Below are positions 32,332 through 42,496 of a DNA stretch of 64,000 bases, in pieces. Origin of the DNA: Uloborus plumipes (taxonomy: Eukaryota > Arthropoda > Arachnida > Araneae > Uloboridae). The notes under the pieces are model-generated. The model saw nothing but the letters and a program-made list of their open reading frames with translations, was not told where the DNA came from and made no database searches. The stretch's first letter is position 1, and every line of letters begins with the position of its first letter. The stretch lies in assembly GCA_038373865.1 (NCBI GenBank), contig JAXGGA010001033.1, forward strand, positions 1 to 64,000, written 5' to 3'. Made by a program: the position numbers and the translations under genes.

Positions 32332-34027
32332 GGGTGAGTTCTGGTAAGTGCGTCCACGGGGTAAGTGCGTCCACTGGGAATTACATGAACACTGTCCTGA
32401 AATGGCTTCTGCAACACATCGACTATGTTAGATAACTGTCTAATGATAATTTCAATAGGTAGAATTCAGGCCTGGATTCAATAGACGAAACACAATCAGA
32501 GACAACTTAAATGTGTTAAAAAAAACTCTAAAGTAAAGATTGAGAAGGTTTTGCTTCAGTTTCTCTTGCAGTCATACCGAGCAATTAAAGTCAAAAAATG
32601 CAAGTTGTTTCTTTTGAGTAATAGCTACTAATAACATACATGGGGTATTTTGATCAAATACTCTAACTAAAATTTGTTTATATGACGGTACGCACTTTCC
32701 CTTTCTTTAAAGTAAGGTGGGGTAAGTGCGTACCATTATGATGGGGCAAGTGCGTACCACTATCATGAGGCATATGCGTACTATTATGCGGAGCAAGTGC
32801 GTACCATTATGATGAGGCAAGTGTGTACCATTACGTGGAAAATCCGACTCTCGTAATTCACCTTTAATTTTGCTTATAACTCTTTTATAAGCCGATTATA
32901 AATCCGACGTCATTTCCATCAAGTATTTATATTTACATTGAATGCGGCATAAGATTTCAATTTTATTCATTACCTCTGAAATATATTGGCTTTTAGATAT
33001 CAGTTAGTAAATTTTTCGTTGAAAATAGCGATCATAAGCTATACTTAATTTAAACCAGAATGACAAATGAAGCAATGAAATTAAGTGAAACACTAAATAA
33101 GGAACCAACTGATTCAAAAAACGAAGGTGGAGTAATGAATAAATTATATTTAAGAAAATTAAGAACACCTTGTGAAAAACTATTTCAATGTACAAGAAAA
33201 AAAAGTACAAGTATCATATCATGATCAATTATTTTCTTTTTTTTTTTTTGCTCTTTATTTTGTGTTTTTTCTTACTGCTGCTGATTCTAATAAGAAAAAT
33301 ATTTTAAAACCGTATTTATTCAAAAAAAAAAAGAAAAAAAAACGAATTGTTCACTCAGGTCACCTAACGATCTACCATACAAATAGAATTAAAGAAAATC
33401 ACAGGGGTACGCACTTACAACAACGCTATTGGACGCACATGTCTCATCTTACATTTAAGAAGGGGTAAGTGCGAACCCTGGCTTAAACACAGACTGATTA
33501 ATGTATTAAACCAAAATAAACTATGTAGACTATAAGTGATTATTACTAAATAAAAACAACTTACATTTGCTCACTTGGTCTTATTAAAAGGACAGAGGAA
33601 GAATCACAGACACAACTCTCTCAATCTTCAAATCACAGTTGTTCGCAAGACACGTGGGATATCACTGATTGCGTTTCATCCATGCAAGCAAGAGCTGATC
33701 TCTAGTATTAGGAATTATCCCAAGGCAACTACCTAAAATATTTAATATGTGCCAGAAGTTTTTCCCTGCTCATATTCACATAATTCAAGGTGGACGCACT
33801 TACCCCGCTAGGTAGGGAAAGTGCGTACCTTAGAATAGGTGTCATAAACCAGGTCACAAAACCTATGCTTATGGTTTATTTAACATATTATATGCTTGAA
33901 AATCTTAGTGAAGGATCTAGAAAGAAAACTTTAAAAAAATTGTGAGTGTACAAGATTTTTCAACAGAGCAGCATCCTTGAGAACACGAACTTTGAAAAAA
34001 AGGGTACGCACTTACCAGAACTCACCC
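32332..34027. mobile_element. 1.7-kb element with iterated GTAAGTGCGTAC motifs
   Basis: The ends GGGTGAGTTCTGGTAAGTGC and its complement (to 34027) are flanked by TA (32330-32331, 34028-34029). About a dozen copies of the inner motif (G)GTAAGTGCGTAC or variants occur at 32344, 32360, 32705-32830 (five in a row at about 26-bp spacing), 33405-33475, 33790-33830 and 34003, in both orientations and denser toward the ends. The motif's GGTAAGTG also matches a consensus 5' splice site. No transposase-like frame was found. Confidence 0.75.
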
Positions 34028-34029
34028 TA

Positions 34030-34420
34030 CATATGCCTTAAGTGTAATAGAAGCAAAAACTTTCATTAAAACTATGCAGTACTTTAAAGCGAGTAACTTT
34101 TCAATTTTCTAAAAACTTACTTGTATAAAAACTGCATAAAATCTTAAAAACTACTTCGTTATACAGTTGGTTTAAAACATAGCAGCCGCCATCTAGTCAT
34201 AAAGTCTCTAAAAAAAACTACACGTTGCATGTGACTTGTGACATAAAATTACATTGCCAGTTTCAAGAATTATATTAAAACAATATAGTTGTGGTTTCCA
34301 TATGCATTATTTTTGGCTTGTAATCAGCTCTATGTTATCTGAGCAGCAAAAATAAAAGACCTTATATTTATGTCTAAAATTTCTAACTTTTGCATAGCAA
34401 TGCCGACTGTAGGGGGGGGG
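34030..34420. other. AT-rich intergenic DNA
   Basis: Nothing coding visible. It ends in a G-run at about 34412 that borders the next tRNA-like sequence. Confidence 0.5.
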
Positions 34421-34423
34421 GGT

Positions 34424-34640
34424 GCTTTAATGACCGAGCGGTGGACGGTGCTATTTCTAGCTGCTGCTTGTGGGCAGTCAAGGAGATCGTGAGTTCAATT
34501 TCGATCGATACTTTGAGTGTTATTTCCTCCCTCTTTCTGATGTAAATTTTCTTCTGACCCGTGCCTTTTGTGTAAAGTAGTATTCACTATGGAGCACGAT
34601 AAAATGCATGTATTGTCGGGGGGGGGGGGAGGCGTGTTCA
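34424..34640 (+). mobile_element. tRNA-like SINE, second family
   Basis: GACCGAGCGGTGGACGGTGC resembles a Ser/Leu-type A-box region, and GTGAGTTCAATTTCGATC lies at B-box distance. A body of about 120 bp follows, and G-runs bound both sides (about 34412-34421 and 34619-34629). Not a foldable tRNA. Confidence 0.5.
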
Positions 34641-34957
34641 CTATAAGCATTTTCTGAAAAAAAAATGTGAGAGATTTGTATTAATAGTTTTTAGTTCGAC
34701 TTATGTTTAATAAGTGAGATTTTCTTTCTGCGAAAATTCTAGTCTATCATTTTCGGAAACAGTTCAACTCAGGCCTTTTCTAGGATCGTTGCGGCTTCCT
34801 CGATAGTATGCATTTTCACCAGTAAATCTTATTTAAATTTGCTTATACAGATACAAATCAGCTTTATATACACAAAAGATTGCGTCTGAAGCACCTTTGC
34901 CTCCGAACAAACACAAGAAACATTCACAACACAAACTGTAGCAAAAACCACTCAGAG

Positions 34958-35225
34958 TTCTTGCCACCTTGTCTAGTTGTCAAGGAAGTCTGACGCCGGA
35001 TGGAGAGGTTCCGGGTTCGAATCCTAGCTCGGGAATGGATGTACTTTCTCTCTTAAATCCTTTCTTTGTATAAATGCGTTGCTGTGCTGCGAATCGTTGA
35101 CTATCCTATCAACGGGTCCCTATGGCATGCGTGTATCGTGGTAGTCAGATTTCACACCAACTGACGGTACAGTTGGAAAAGGGATGCCGTGCATCCCAAA
35201 TTACCAGCCTAGCTGGCACAAGACA
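34958..35225 (+). mobile_element. tRNA-derived SINE, family S1, copy 3
   Basis: The head (CTTGTCTAGTTGTC A-box-like; GGTTCCGGGTTCGAATCC B-box) and the body ending CCAGCCTAGCTGGCAC match the two minus-strand copies near 13.8 and 15.7 kb. The tail is CA-rich. Internal phrases shared by all three include the 'aaatcctttctttgt' and 'gttggaaaaggg' types. Confidence 0.8.
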
Positions 35226-35230
35226 ACAAT

Positions 35231-35674
35231 GGACCCTATTCATGTGACGTCATTGCGGGTATTGACCTAGCCTAGCAGACGAAATTTAAGATTTGGAACT
35301 AATCAAGATTGTGGAAACTGGATGTAAATACCCGCAAACGAAGACCGTTGCCAGAGCCGTGGTGGCCCGATCGGTAAGGCATCGGTCTCGTGTCCGGAGA
35401 GACCCGGGTTCGAACCCAGCCGATCAGAGATCCACCGTCTTGATTAATGGTGGATGGGAGGCGTTAAAAATGTCGTGGTCACAAAGTCGTCCAAGTGAAA
35501 CGAAACCTCTGGGGGTGCTGGACCTAGGGTTTGCTCCACCCTAGGTTCTGGTTCATAATTAAGAACAGAGCGCTCTTCAGGGCCCTATTCCGGTTAAACC
35601 ACGAAGTTGTGGTATTGGGGGACCCTGGAGTGTGAAATGAAATGAAGACCGTTGCCAAACCGTGAATAGGGCCC
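35231..35674. mobile_element. Possible MITE interrupted by a SINE
   Basis: GGACCCTATTCATG at the left and CGTGAATAGGGCCC at the right are inverted, and an inner pair 'tgcgggtatt'/'aatacccgca' is also inverted. The SINE at 35354-35643 lies inside. No clear target duplication. Confidence 0.4.
35354..35643 (+). mobile_element. tRNA-derived SINE, third family, with 14-bp target duplication
   Basis: GAAGACCGTTGCCA occurs exactly on both sides (35340-35353, 35644-35657). The head has an A-box (TGGCCCGATCGGTAAGGC) and a B-box (GGGTTCGAACCC) in a tRNA-like arrangement, followed by a GC-rich body and a tail ending GTGAAATGAAAT. Perfect target-site duplication indicates a fairly recent retroposition. 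Confidence 0.9.
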
Positions 35675-35685
35675 ATAATGACACT

Positions 35686-35758
35686 CAAGGTTTCGAGTGT
35701 CGAACCCACGACCCCTGTCATACGAAGTGGTGTTTCTACTTCAGAGCGACGGAACACC
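35686..35758 (-). mobile_element. tRNA-like relic
   Basis: The minus strand reads GGGTCGTGGGTTCGACACTC, a B-box-like element with a T-arm-like stem. An A-box is not clear. Probably a SINE fragment. Confidence 0.35.
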
Positions 35759-35759
35759 C

Positions 35760-37299
35760 TAATTTTGAGTAACGTTCAAATTAGACTACCGATTAACTCA
35801 GGATGAATCAAATGTCGGTACAATATCGGTAAGTTCCGGTTGCTCCATTGAGTGCTTTTGGTTCAATAGTGACTACTTCATTAGAAAAATGCACGCAAAA
35901 ACTGCTTTAGAAATTCGATTTATACTACTAATTCGTCGGTCAAAACTACCAGGTTATCTGAAGCAGTCTCGATATGGAGTGAATCTGGGCATAATAGGGT
36001 GATTGAGTGGTGATGGTGAAGCTATTAGAACAGCCGGTTAACCGGTTGGCGTATTCCTGCGTGGTCTTGTGTCGGTCTTCGACTGGCGTTGTTGAAGGAT
36101 TCCAATCGAGTACTAGAATCTTGTTCACGTTGGTGCATTAAATTTTAATAGTTAAAATGTTTCATTCATGTTCGTTACTCAAGTCTGAAAATCAAACTGA
36201 AAATAAGCATACTAAAGGATTATGACGATGAAGTGTTCGCAGTATTAATGTGCAGAAAATCGCCGCTTCGATGAATGGTAAGTACATTATTCTTTATTTT
36301 TGAAATGTTTTTATGCTTGCATTTGTATACCATATGCAATTCCTCAATGTTTTCTAAAAAAACAAGAGAAATTCTTATTCATAATGAAAGTTTTCGAAGT
36401 GAATTATATAGATTTGATGAATTAATAAGCCTTTTAACTATTAAATTCTCACTTTTAATACATTATTTGTCAAACCCTTAATATTTTTCTGTTAACTCCA
36501 AAATGTATCAAAAATAGTAATTTGTTCCTTATTACTGTACTTAATGCATCTTTACTGTAATTAAGGCATAATATATAATTTAATGTACAAGTTGGTTGCC
36601 ATGTATAATGAACTCGTTTATGATTTCATATGTTGTGTGTATAACTGCAAAAGGTTTTATTCTTAGAAGCATTTTACGCGGGAATTTGCTGTAGAATCTA
36701 CCATATCAAAAATATTAAAATTTTAAGTAACAAAACTGTTATTTAAAATGCTTTTGAGTTGTAGCAATAATTACGTACTGAATTTTAAGATGGAAACTAA
36801 TTGCCGCCCGGCAATTTGTACGCGTATTTGTGAATTGTTTTTAAACCTGCATCAAAGGCCGTTTTGTTTTTGCTTTTAAAGTACTCGTCAAATTTTTGAA
36901 TACTTTTTGCATTAAACTAAGCAAATATTAAGCTCTGAAACACATTTTTTCTTCACTATCGCTTATAAATAGGCGATTATTTTTAAATGTGTAATGTTAT
37001 ATAAATTAAGGATTATAATGAACTAAATCATTTTATTCGCCTCTATCTATCAAAATACACTAAAAGCCACAGCCATTGATATAGTGTCCTACAAAGACCT
37101 TCAATTGTTCATGAGGAATTTAAAAAAGTAAATTAATCAATAATTAGAAAACATTCAACGCATGCATCAAGTTTACTCATTCATTTGTAATTAGTTATTG
37201 ATATGAAAATGAAATTTTCTAAACTACATAAGTTAAAAAATCAAATTTAAAACTGTAACGGGGCACTCATTCACAGGTTACTAGAAACCGACTCTTTAG
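35760..37299. other. Intergenic DNA
   Basis: A moderately GC-rich patch at 35940-36130 is open on the minus strand but lacks splice or start evidence, and a strong donor-like GTAAGTAC occurs on the plus strand near 36279. I cannot make a gene of either. Confidence 0.4.
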
Positions 37300-37301
37300 T
37301 A

Positions 37302-37553
37302 TACTGCCGTGCTAAACGCAAAAGTGGTATCTGCAGTCGGGCTAAAACAGAGAAAAAACTCTTTAAAGTTTTGCTCCTTCATGTATGTGATTTGGTTGAT
37401 AATTTTTCAGAAATTTTTAAAACATGTTTTTTGTTCTCAAATGACCATAAAACATTATATGTGGGTAAAATACGTCACAGAAAACCACCAGATGGCGATA
37501 ACTCAATTTTGTTAAAAAGTGCCGACACGACTTTTATGCTTAGCACGGCAGTA
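37302..37553. mobile_element. 252-bp MITE
   Basis: The left end TACTGCCGTGCTAAACGC is matched inverted by GCTTAGCACGGCAGTA at the right, with TA flanks (37300-37301, 37554-37555). Open frames inside are fortuitous. Confidence 0.82.
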
Positions 37554-37555
37554 TA

Positions 37556-38460
37556 GCGATGCGAAATGAAATTTTCTGGGAATTCTTTCTCATTTGCTCT
37601 CATGAAGCTGATAGAAGTTTTTGCTTCTCTAAAGAAGCACATATTTTACATTTTTGTCTAAAATTTATGGCTATGCACTTTGAATTTCAATCAATTTGAA
37701 ACAGAGTTGAAGTAAATACTTTAAAAAATGAAAATGTGTTTTGAAACTTACTAAGCATTTTGAAGATCACTTTTACATTAAACAAACCAATGAATCATTC
37801 ATAGCTGTTGATCACATATTTTAAAGGTTATCTTCGGAAAATTCCTATTTCAATATACATGTTGGAAATAAGACTTCATTAAAATAATTATAAAAAAAAT
37901 TCAATTTGAATGCCCTAACTTAGTTCCTTTCTACACTTTACGATAAGTACAGAATAAATAATTTTTGATTCATAAACTTATAATAAGTAGAGTTTGGTTA
38001 TTGGAGACCTTACTTGCGTGCACGTGCTAGAGTAGGAAATATGGCTTAAAACCTAAAGGTTTGATCCCTCAAATCTATTTTGCTGCGCCCCTGTTCTTAC
38101 ATATAAATTTATAGTTTTGAATACTATTTAGTAATCCAATGCATTATAAACTGAGACTTTAATTTAACTCGATTTTACAAAGTGTGATGCTGATGAATTG
38201 ATGATAATGCTCCTGTAAGTAGCATACAATTCGATCACCCGTCAAATAAAAAAAAAATGGATTTTACAACGTTATTAACTTTTGCAGACTGGTCTGAACT
38301 CTGCTCTAACAAATCAGTTCCAAAGAAAACAACTAAATGTTGCTGTATGACGCAAATTAAACGCAATTTACAAAAAGTGGATTTTTTTCAGAAAAGTATT
38401 GCTTTTCTTGTTTTGTATGATCTAGCAAATTTTCGCAAACGAGTGTCAAAACTTCAGTGT
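37556..38460. other. AT-rich intergenic DNA
   Basis: No supported gene or repeat. The 78-codon plus-strand frame at 38257 lacks coding character. Confidence 0.45.
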
Positions 38461-38466
38461 GTATTA

Positions 38467-39271
38467 TCTATATACATAAAAGACAACTTTTGAAAACGTA
38501 TGTCCGGGGTAATCTTCCAAACTACTGGACCGATTTTAACCATTTTTGCACCGTTAGATAGCTACAGTAACAGAGAGCAGGATAAGCTATAATTTATTTC
38601 TAAAAAGCTTAATTTAAAAAAGTTATTATGGAAAACAGTAAATTTCATTTAATTTCCCCATTAAATAATTAAATTTTCAGTGCATTGTTGCAAAAATTTG
38701 GTTGCCATGCAACAACAATATTAATAGTAATCATGGTGAAAATTTTGTACCAAGGCTTCTCTGGAGTAAGTATGGAATTTATTGCCTTCTAAGGATTTTT
38801 ATATTTATCTGAGCCTACAATCGCTAACGGGTGAAATTAAAAAAAAAATGATTTTGGCAATAGTTAGAGAATAGAAAGTGTATTATAGTCAAAAAAATTT
38901 CTAAATTAGGTACATAAGATGTTTTCACCTCACCAATGTTGTCACGAGGATAGAAACTAATAATGGGACTTATTTAACGAGCAATATTTGGAAATGGTTA
39001 ATTTCAGTGCGATTGATACTGTAAATATATATTTATTTTAATATACCAAGCTTATAACATTTCCTATTTACTCAAACATTATTTGTAGCTTGCTATTTTT
39101 TTTTTAGCTTGCATTATTTTTTTTATAGTTTATCCATAACATAGCCATTGTTTACAGAAGTAGCCATTATGTTTATAGATATGCACTTTAGTGTTGGGAA
39201 ATTTATGAATGAGTTTCACTAAACCACCCTACGCCCACAGAAACCCGGGCAGGGCCGGGTACCCGGCTAGT
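38467..39271 (+). mobile_element. Helitron-like non-autonomous element
   Basis: It begins TCTATATACATAAAAGAC and includes the phrase 'actactggaccgattttaac', commonly seen near 5' ends of arthropod Helitron-like elements. It ends with the hairpin ACCCGGGCAGGGCCGGGT followed by ACCCGGCTAGT, the 3' hairpin plus CTAG-type terminus of the group. No Rep/helicase protein. About 805 bp. Confidence 0.7.
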
Positions 39272-40234
39272 TTTACATAATGTTTAAAAATAAAAATCTG
39301 GATTTCTAGCGAACGATTTTTACTCAAACTGAATGATATAAACAGCCAACCTCTGTAATCTTGAAGTGAAAGACAATTTTGGTTTTATGCAGACAAGTAT
39401 CCCCCCCCCCTCTTTCTTCTTAACATATACTCTTCAAAAACTTAATTTTACAAAACGGCGCTAATTATTTTATTGAAGGATGGTTTTAACATGTTTTGAT
39501 GTAGTAATGATTATGTTCTTCCAGATTTGATTTTAAAAAGTGGCTGATTTTATAATCCAGTAATAATATTAGTGGCGGGCACTGTATTTGACTGATAGAA
39601 GATTAAGGTTCTTTCACAAAAAAGACGTCACGCTTTAAGAGGGGGACATAAAATGAACAGTTTGGGATTAGAAGGAGGGATCGAGTAAGAAGTGTAATAT
39701 CAGACACTTAGAAATGAAAGCATTTTTATAACAAAATGTCTATGTAATATACCATGGCGTGTGACAAGGGGAGGGGAAGATGTAAGGTAAAGTGTGACAC
39801 TAACAGAAGTGGTCAAATGTGTTGAAAAAAAATGACATAATAGACAATCTTTTATCCTTCTTTTTGAATCAGATATTTATTTTTATTCTGTAAATTTACG
39901 TTACGCAGGTTGTTTTTGGCACCGTTTATAACGTAATAATTTTCCTACTAAATAACCAAATTTAACAATCACTCTATGATTCATAACAATACTCACATAT
40001 TGCTTTCATTCGCAAATTTATTTTCGTCTTTTGGAAATGACTTCTAACGCACTTGGTATTTAGCACCTAATTGGACCATTATTTGACGAGAGCTTAGTAA
40101 ATATTCAGGCATGAGGTATTCAGAAATAAAGGTATCTAAGTACCAATATGAACTGTTTGAAAATAACTAACATAAATGACAGTAAAATCACAAAACTGTT
40201 TAGGGTTGGAGATAGAGTAAGATAGAGGAGATAG
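39272..40234. other. Intergenic DNA
   Basis: About 39895-40110 has a diverged duplicate at 42530-42975; shared phrases are 'taattggaccattattgacgag' with gaps, 'ttcgcaaa' and 'actaaata'. A C-run lies near 39400. No gene. Confidence 0.45.
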
Positions 40235-40870
40235 AGTTTTGTAAAAAACTAATACCTCTGTTACCTCGGAATTGCCAATTTCCAATGTCAGCCTATATAG
40301 AAACTGAAAACGCGTTTTACTCAAACTTTAAAAAATTCCGCGCACATTCCTCTATTTCTCAGTGATTTGTATAATTTTTTAAAACATTTCTGCATAAGCG
40401 TTAATATAATATTCACTGATTATGCAACCACACTAGGTAACATACCCTTAAGTCATGCCATTCTAGGAAATGACATTCATGCGTCAAGAAAACACTTAAA
40501 ATATTTAGAAACTGTATCTTTTCTGCATTGCGTAAAATAAAACAAGGTTTTAGCATATTTTTAGTCTTTGTAAGCTGTTTTGTGAAAAATTGATACCTCT
40601 GTTACAGCGGAATTGCCCATTTTCACTGACCCATTTTGACTGAAAACGTGTTCCACTCAAAACTTTAAAACTTCCATGCACATCTCTGTTTCTCAGTGAT
40701 TTGTATGATTTTTTAAAACGTTTTCACATAAGCGTTAATATAATATTCACTGATTATGTAACCACACTAGTTAACATACCCTGAAGCCATGTCATTCCAG
40801 GAAATGACATTCATGCGTCAAGAAAACACTTAAAATATTTAGGAAACTGTATCTTGACTGCATTGCGTCC
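40235..40870. repeat. Tandem duplication, unit about 345 bp
   Basis: About 40241-40540 is repeated at about 40586-40870. Shared blocks include 'gatacctctgttac', 'taagcgttaatataatattc', 'actgattatg' and 'gacattcatgcgtcaagaaa'. Similarity is high but imperfect. Non-coding. Confidence 0.8.
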
Positions 40871-41944
40871 GAGAGCTAATTTCCTAAATTGAAATACAGT
40901 TCAGATATATGTTATTAATCGCTGTGAAACCGCACAGCGGTGATAACTTTGCTCGAAATCTGAAGTTGCATCTCAAACAGAAATTATCGCTGAATTATTT
41001 GAGGCAATTCTCGGAGTTATGATTTATTTCAAATAGGTTGTTCAGGCTTGTTAATTACTGATATGGAGATGTTTTAATCATAAGTGTAACTGATAATATT
41101 TCCATGTTGGGTGATCTCTGCGGATTAAATTGTGGTGTACTTGAAATATTGGGATGGTTACAAAGCAGTTTTAACATCTGTAGGGCATGAATGGCATGAT
41201 CAGATGTATTTCTTCTCAATGTTTAGTTTTGATTTATGGATTCACGTTTAACTTAAATTTAAAATAAATAAAATGTACATACATTATTATGGTAATTTGC
41301 TTTTATAGTGTGTTGAAACGTAAGAGAATGTGAGGAAAAATGAAATAGTGAAAATAAATTACATTCTCTAAAATGAAAATATTGGGAATTTATTTTGAAA
41401 GTTGCAGTTCATATGTATTTTGTAAAGGAACTTGGATTGAAAGGTTAGTTTTCATTTCTAGCATTTAATTTTTTCCTTTAAATAAAATTTGCCCAAGGAA
41501 AACTTTTGAAGTCTCGGAAAACTCAAAATTTGCAGGGACACGTAAAGTGAAGGACATCATTGTTAATCAAGAGCTAATAATATGTTGCTATGATATATTT
41601 TTAGTCTCAAGCAATCAGACCAACTTTAATGCTTTATAATGTAATCTCCTATTCGTGCTAATACTGACAGTAACTGATGTACCACTATCATCGTTGTTAG
41701 CAAAAGGATATTATAATATACGAGTCTGGTAGGAAAATAAAACTATAAATATTTAGCTAACTCATAATCAATAGACGAATTCTAGAAGATGTATAAAGAT
41801 GATTCTTATTGGAGTGCCTTATTTTGCCTTTATTTATTTATTTATTTTTCTTTTTTGAAGTCACTAAAATTCTTCGAAATGGATGTACTGACTTAACTGT
41901 GCGCTTTAACAGCTTTTACTACTCAAACTTATCTTTGATTTTAC
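40871..41944. other. AT-rich intergenic DNA
   Basis: No supported gene or repeat. Confidence 0.45.
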
Positions 41945-41946
41945 TA

Positions 41947-42494
41947 CAGTGAGCTCTCACTTATACGCCGCCTAATTTGTGCGCCTTTTTCACTCATACG
42001 ACGATTTTAAATAGTCCCAGCACATTCCATAGTAAAATAATGATAGTATCATTCGTTTATGCGTCGCTCTAAAGATAAATATTTCACTTATGCGTCGAAT
42101 TTTCCGTAAAATGTAAAAATTTAATTTATTTTCTTTAAAAAAATAAACATTTTTCTTCACTTTCTTTAATCTTTTGCCTTTATTGCTCACGGAAGGCATT
42201 TTTTCCGCATGAACTAGAGTTAGGAGAGAGATAATTATCTATTATGCATCGTTTTAAGGGTAACAGTTTGTAATTAGGTATGCCACAATTCTTGTTTTCT
42301 CTTTATCATTGTATTTACATTACAGTAATTGCCAAACCGTAGTAATATGTACCTTTTCTGTAGAAACAGTCTTATTCATTCCCTCATTAGAACCTATGTT
42401 GCGTTAGAGTAATTTAAATAGGCTTGTTCACTTGTACGTCCCTCTCACTTATGCGCCTTTTTTTGTTGGTCTCTTGGGCCAGCGTATTTCACTG
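41947..42494. mobile_element. pogo/mariner-like MITE, 548 bp
   Basis: The left end CAGTGAGCTCTCACTTATAC and right end ...GTATTTCACTG are flanked by TA (41945-41946, 42495-42496). 'cacttatgcg' and 'cacttatacg' phrases recur inside in the same orientation. No transposase. Confidence 0.65.
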
Positions 42495-42496
42495 TA

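Noticed and set aside
33172..33468. 98-residue plus-strand frame
   Set aside because: Built from poly-T and poly-A runs inside the GTAAGTGCGT element; no coding character.
35946..36128. 60-residue minus-strand frame with protein-like composition
   Set aside because: It lies in a SINE-rich neighbourhood and has no ATG or good acceptor; I could not separate it from repeat sequence.
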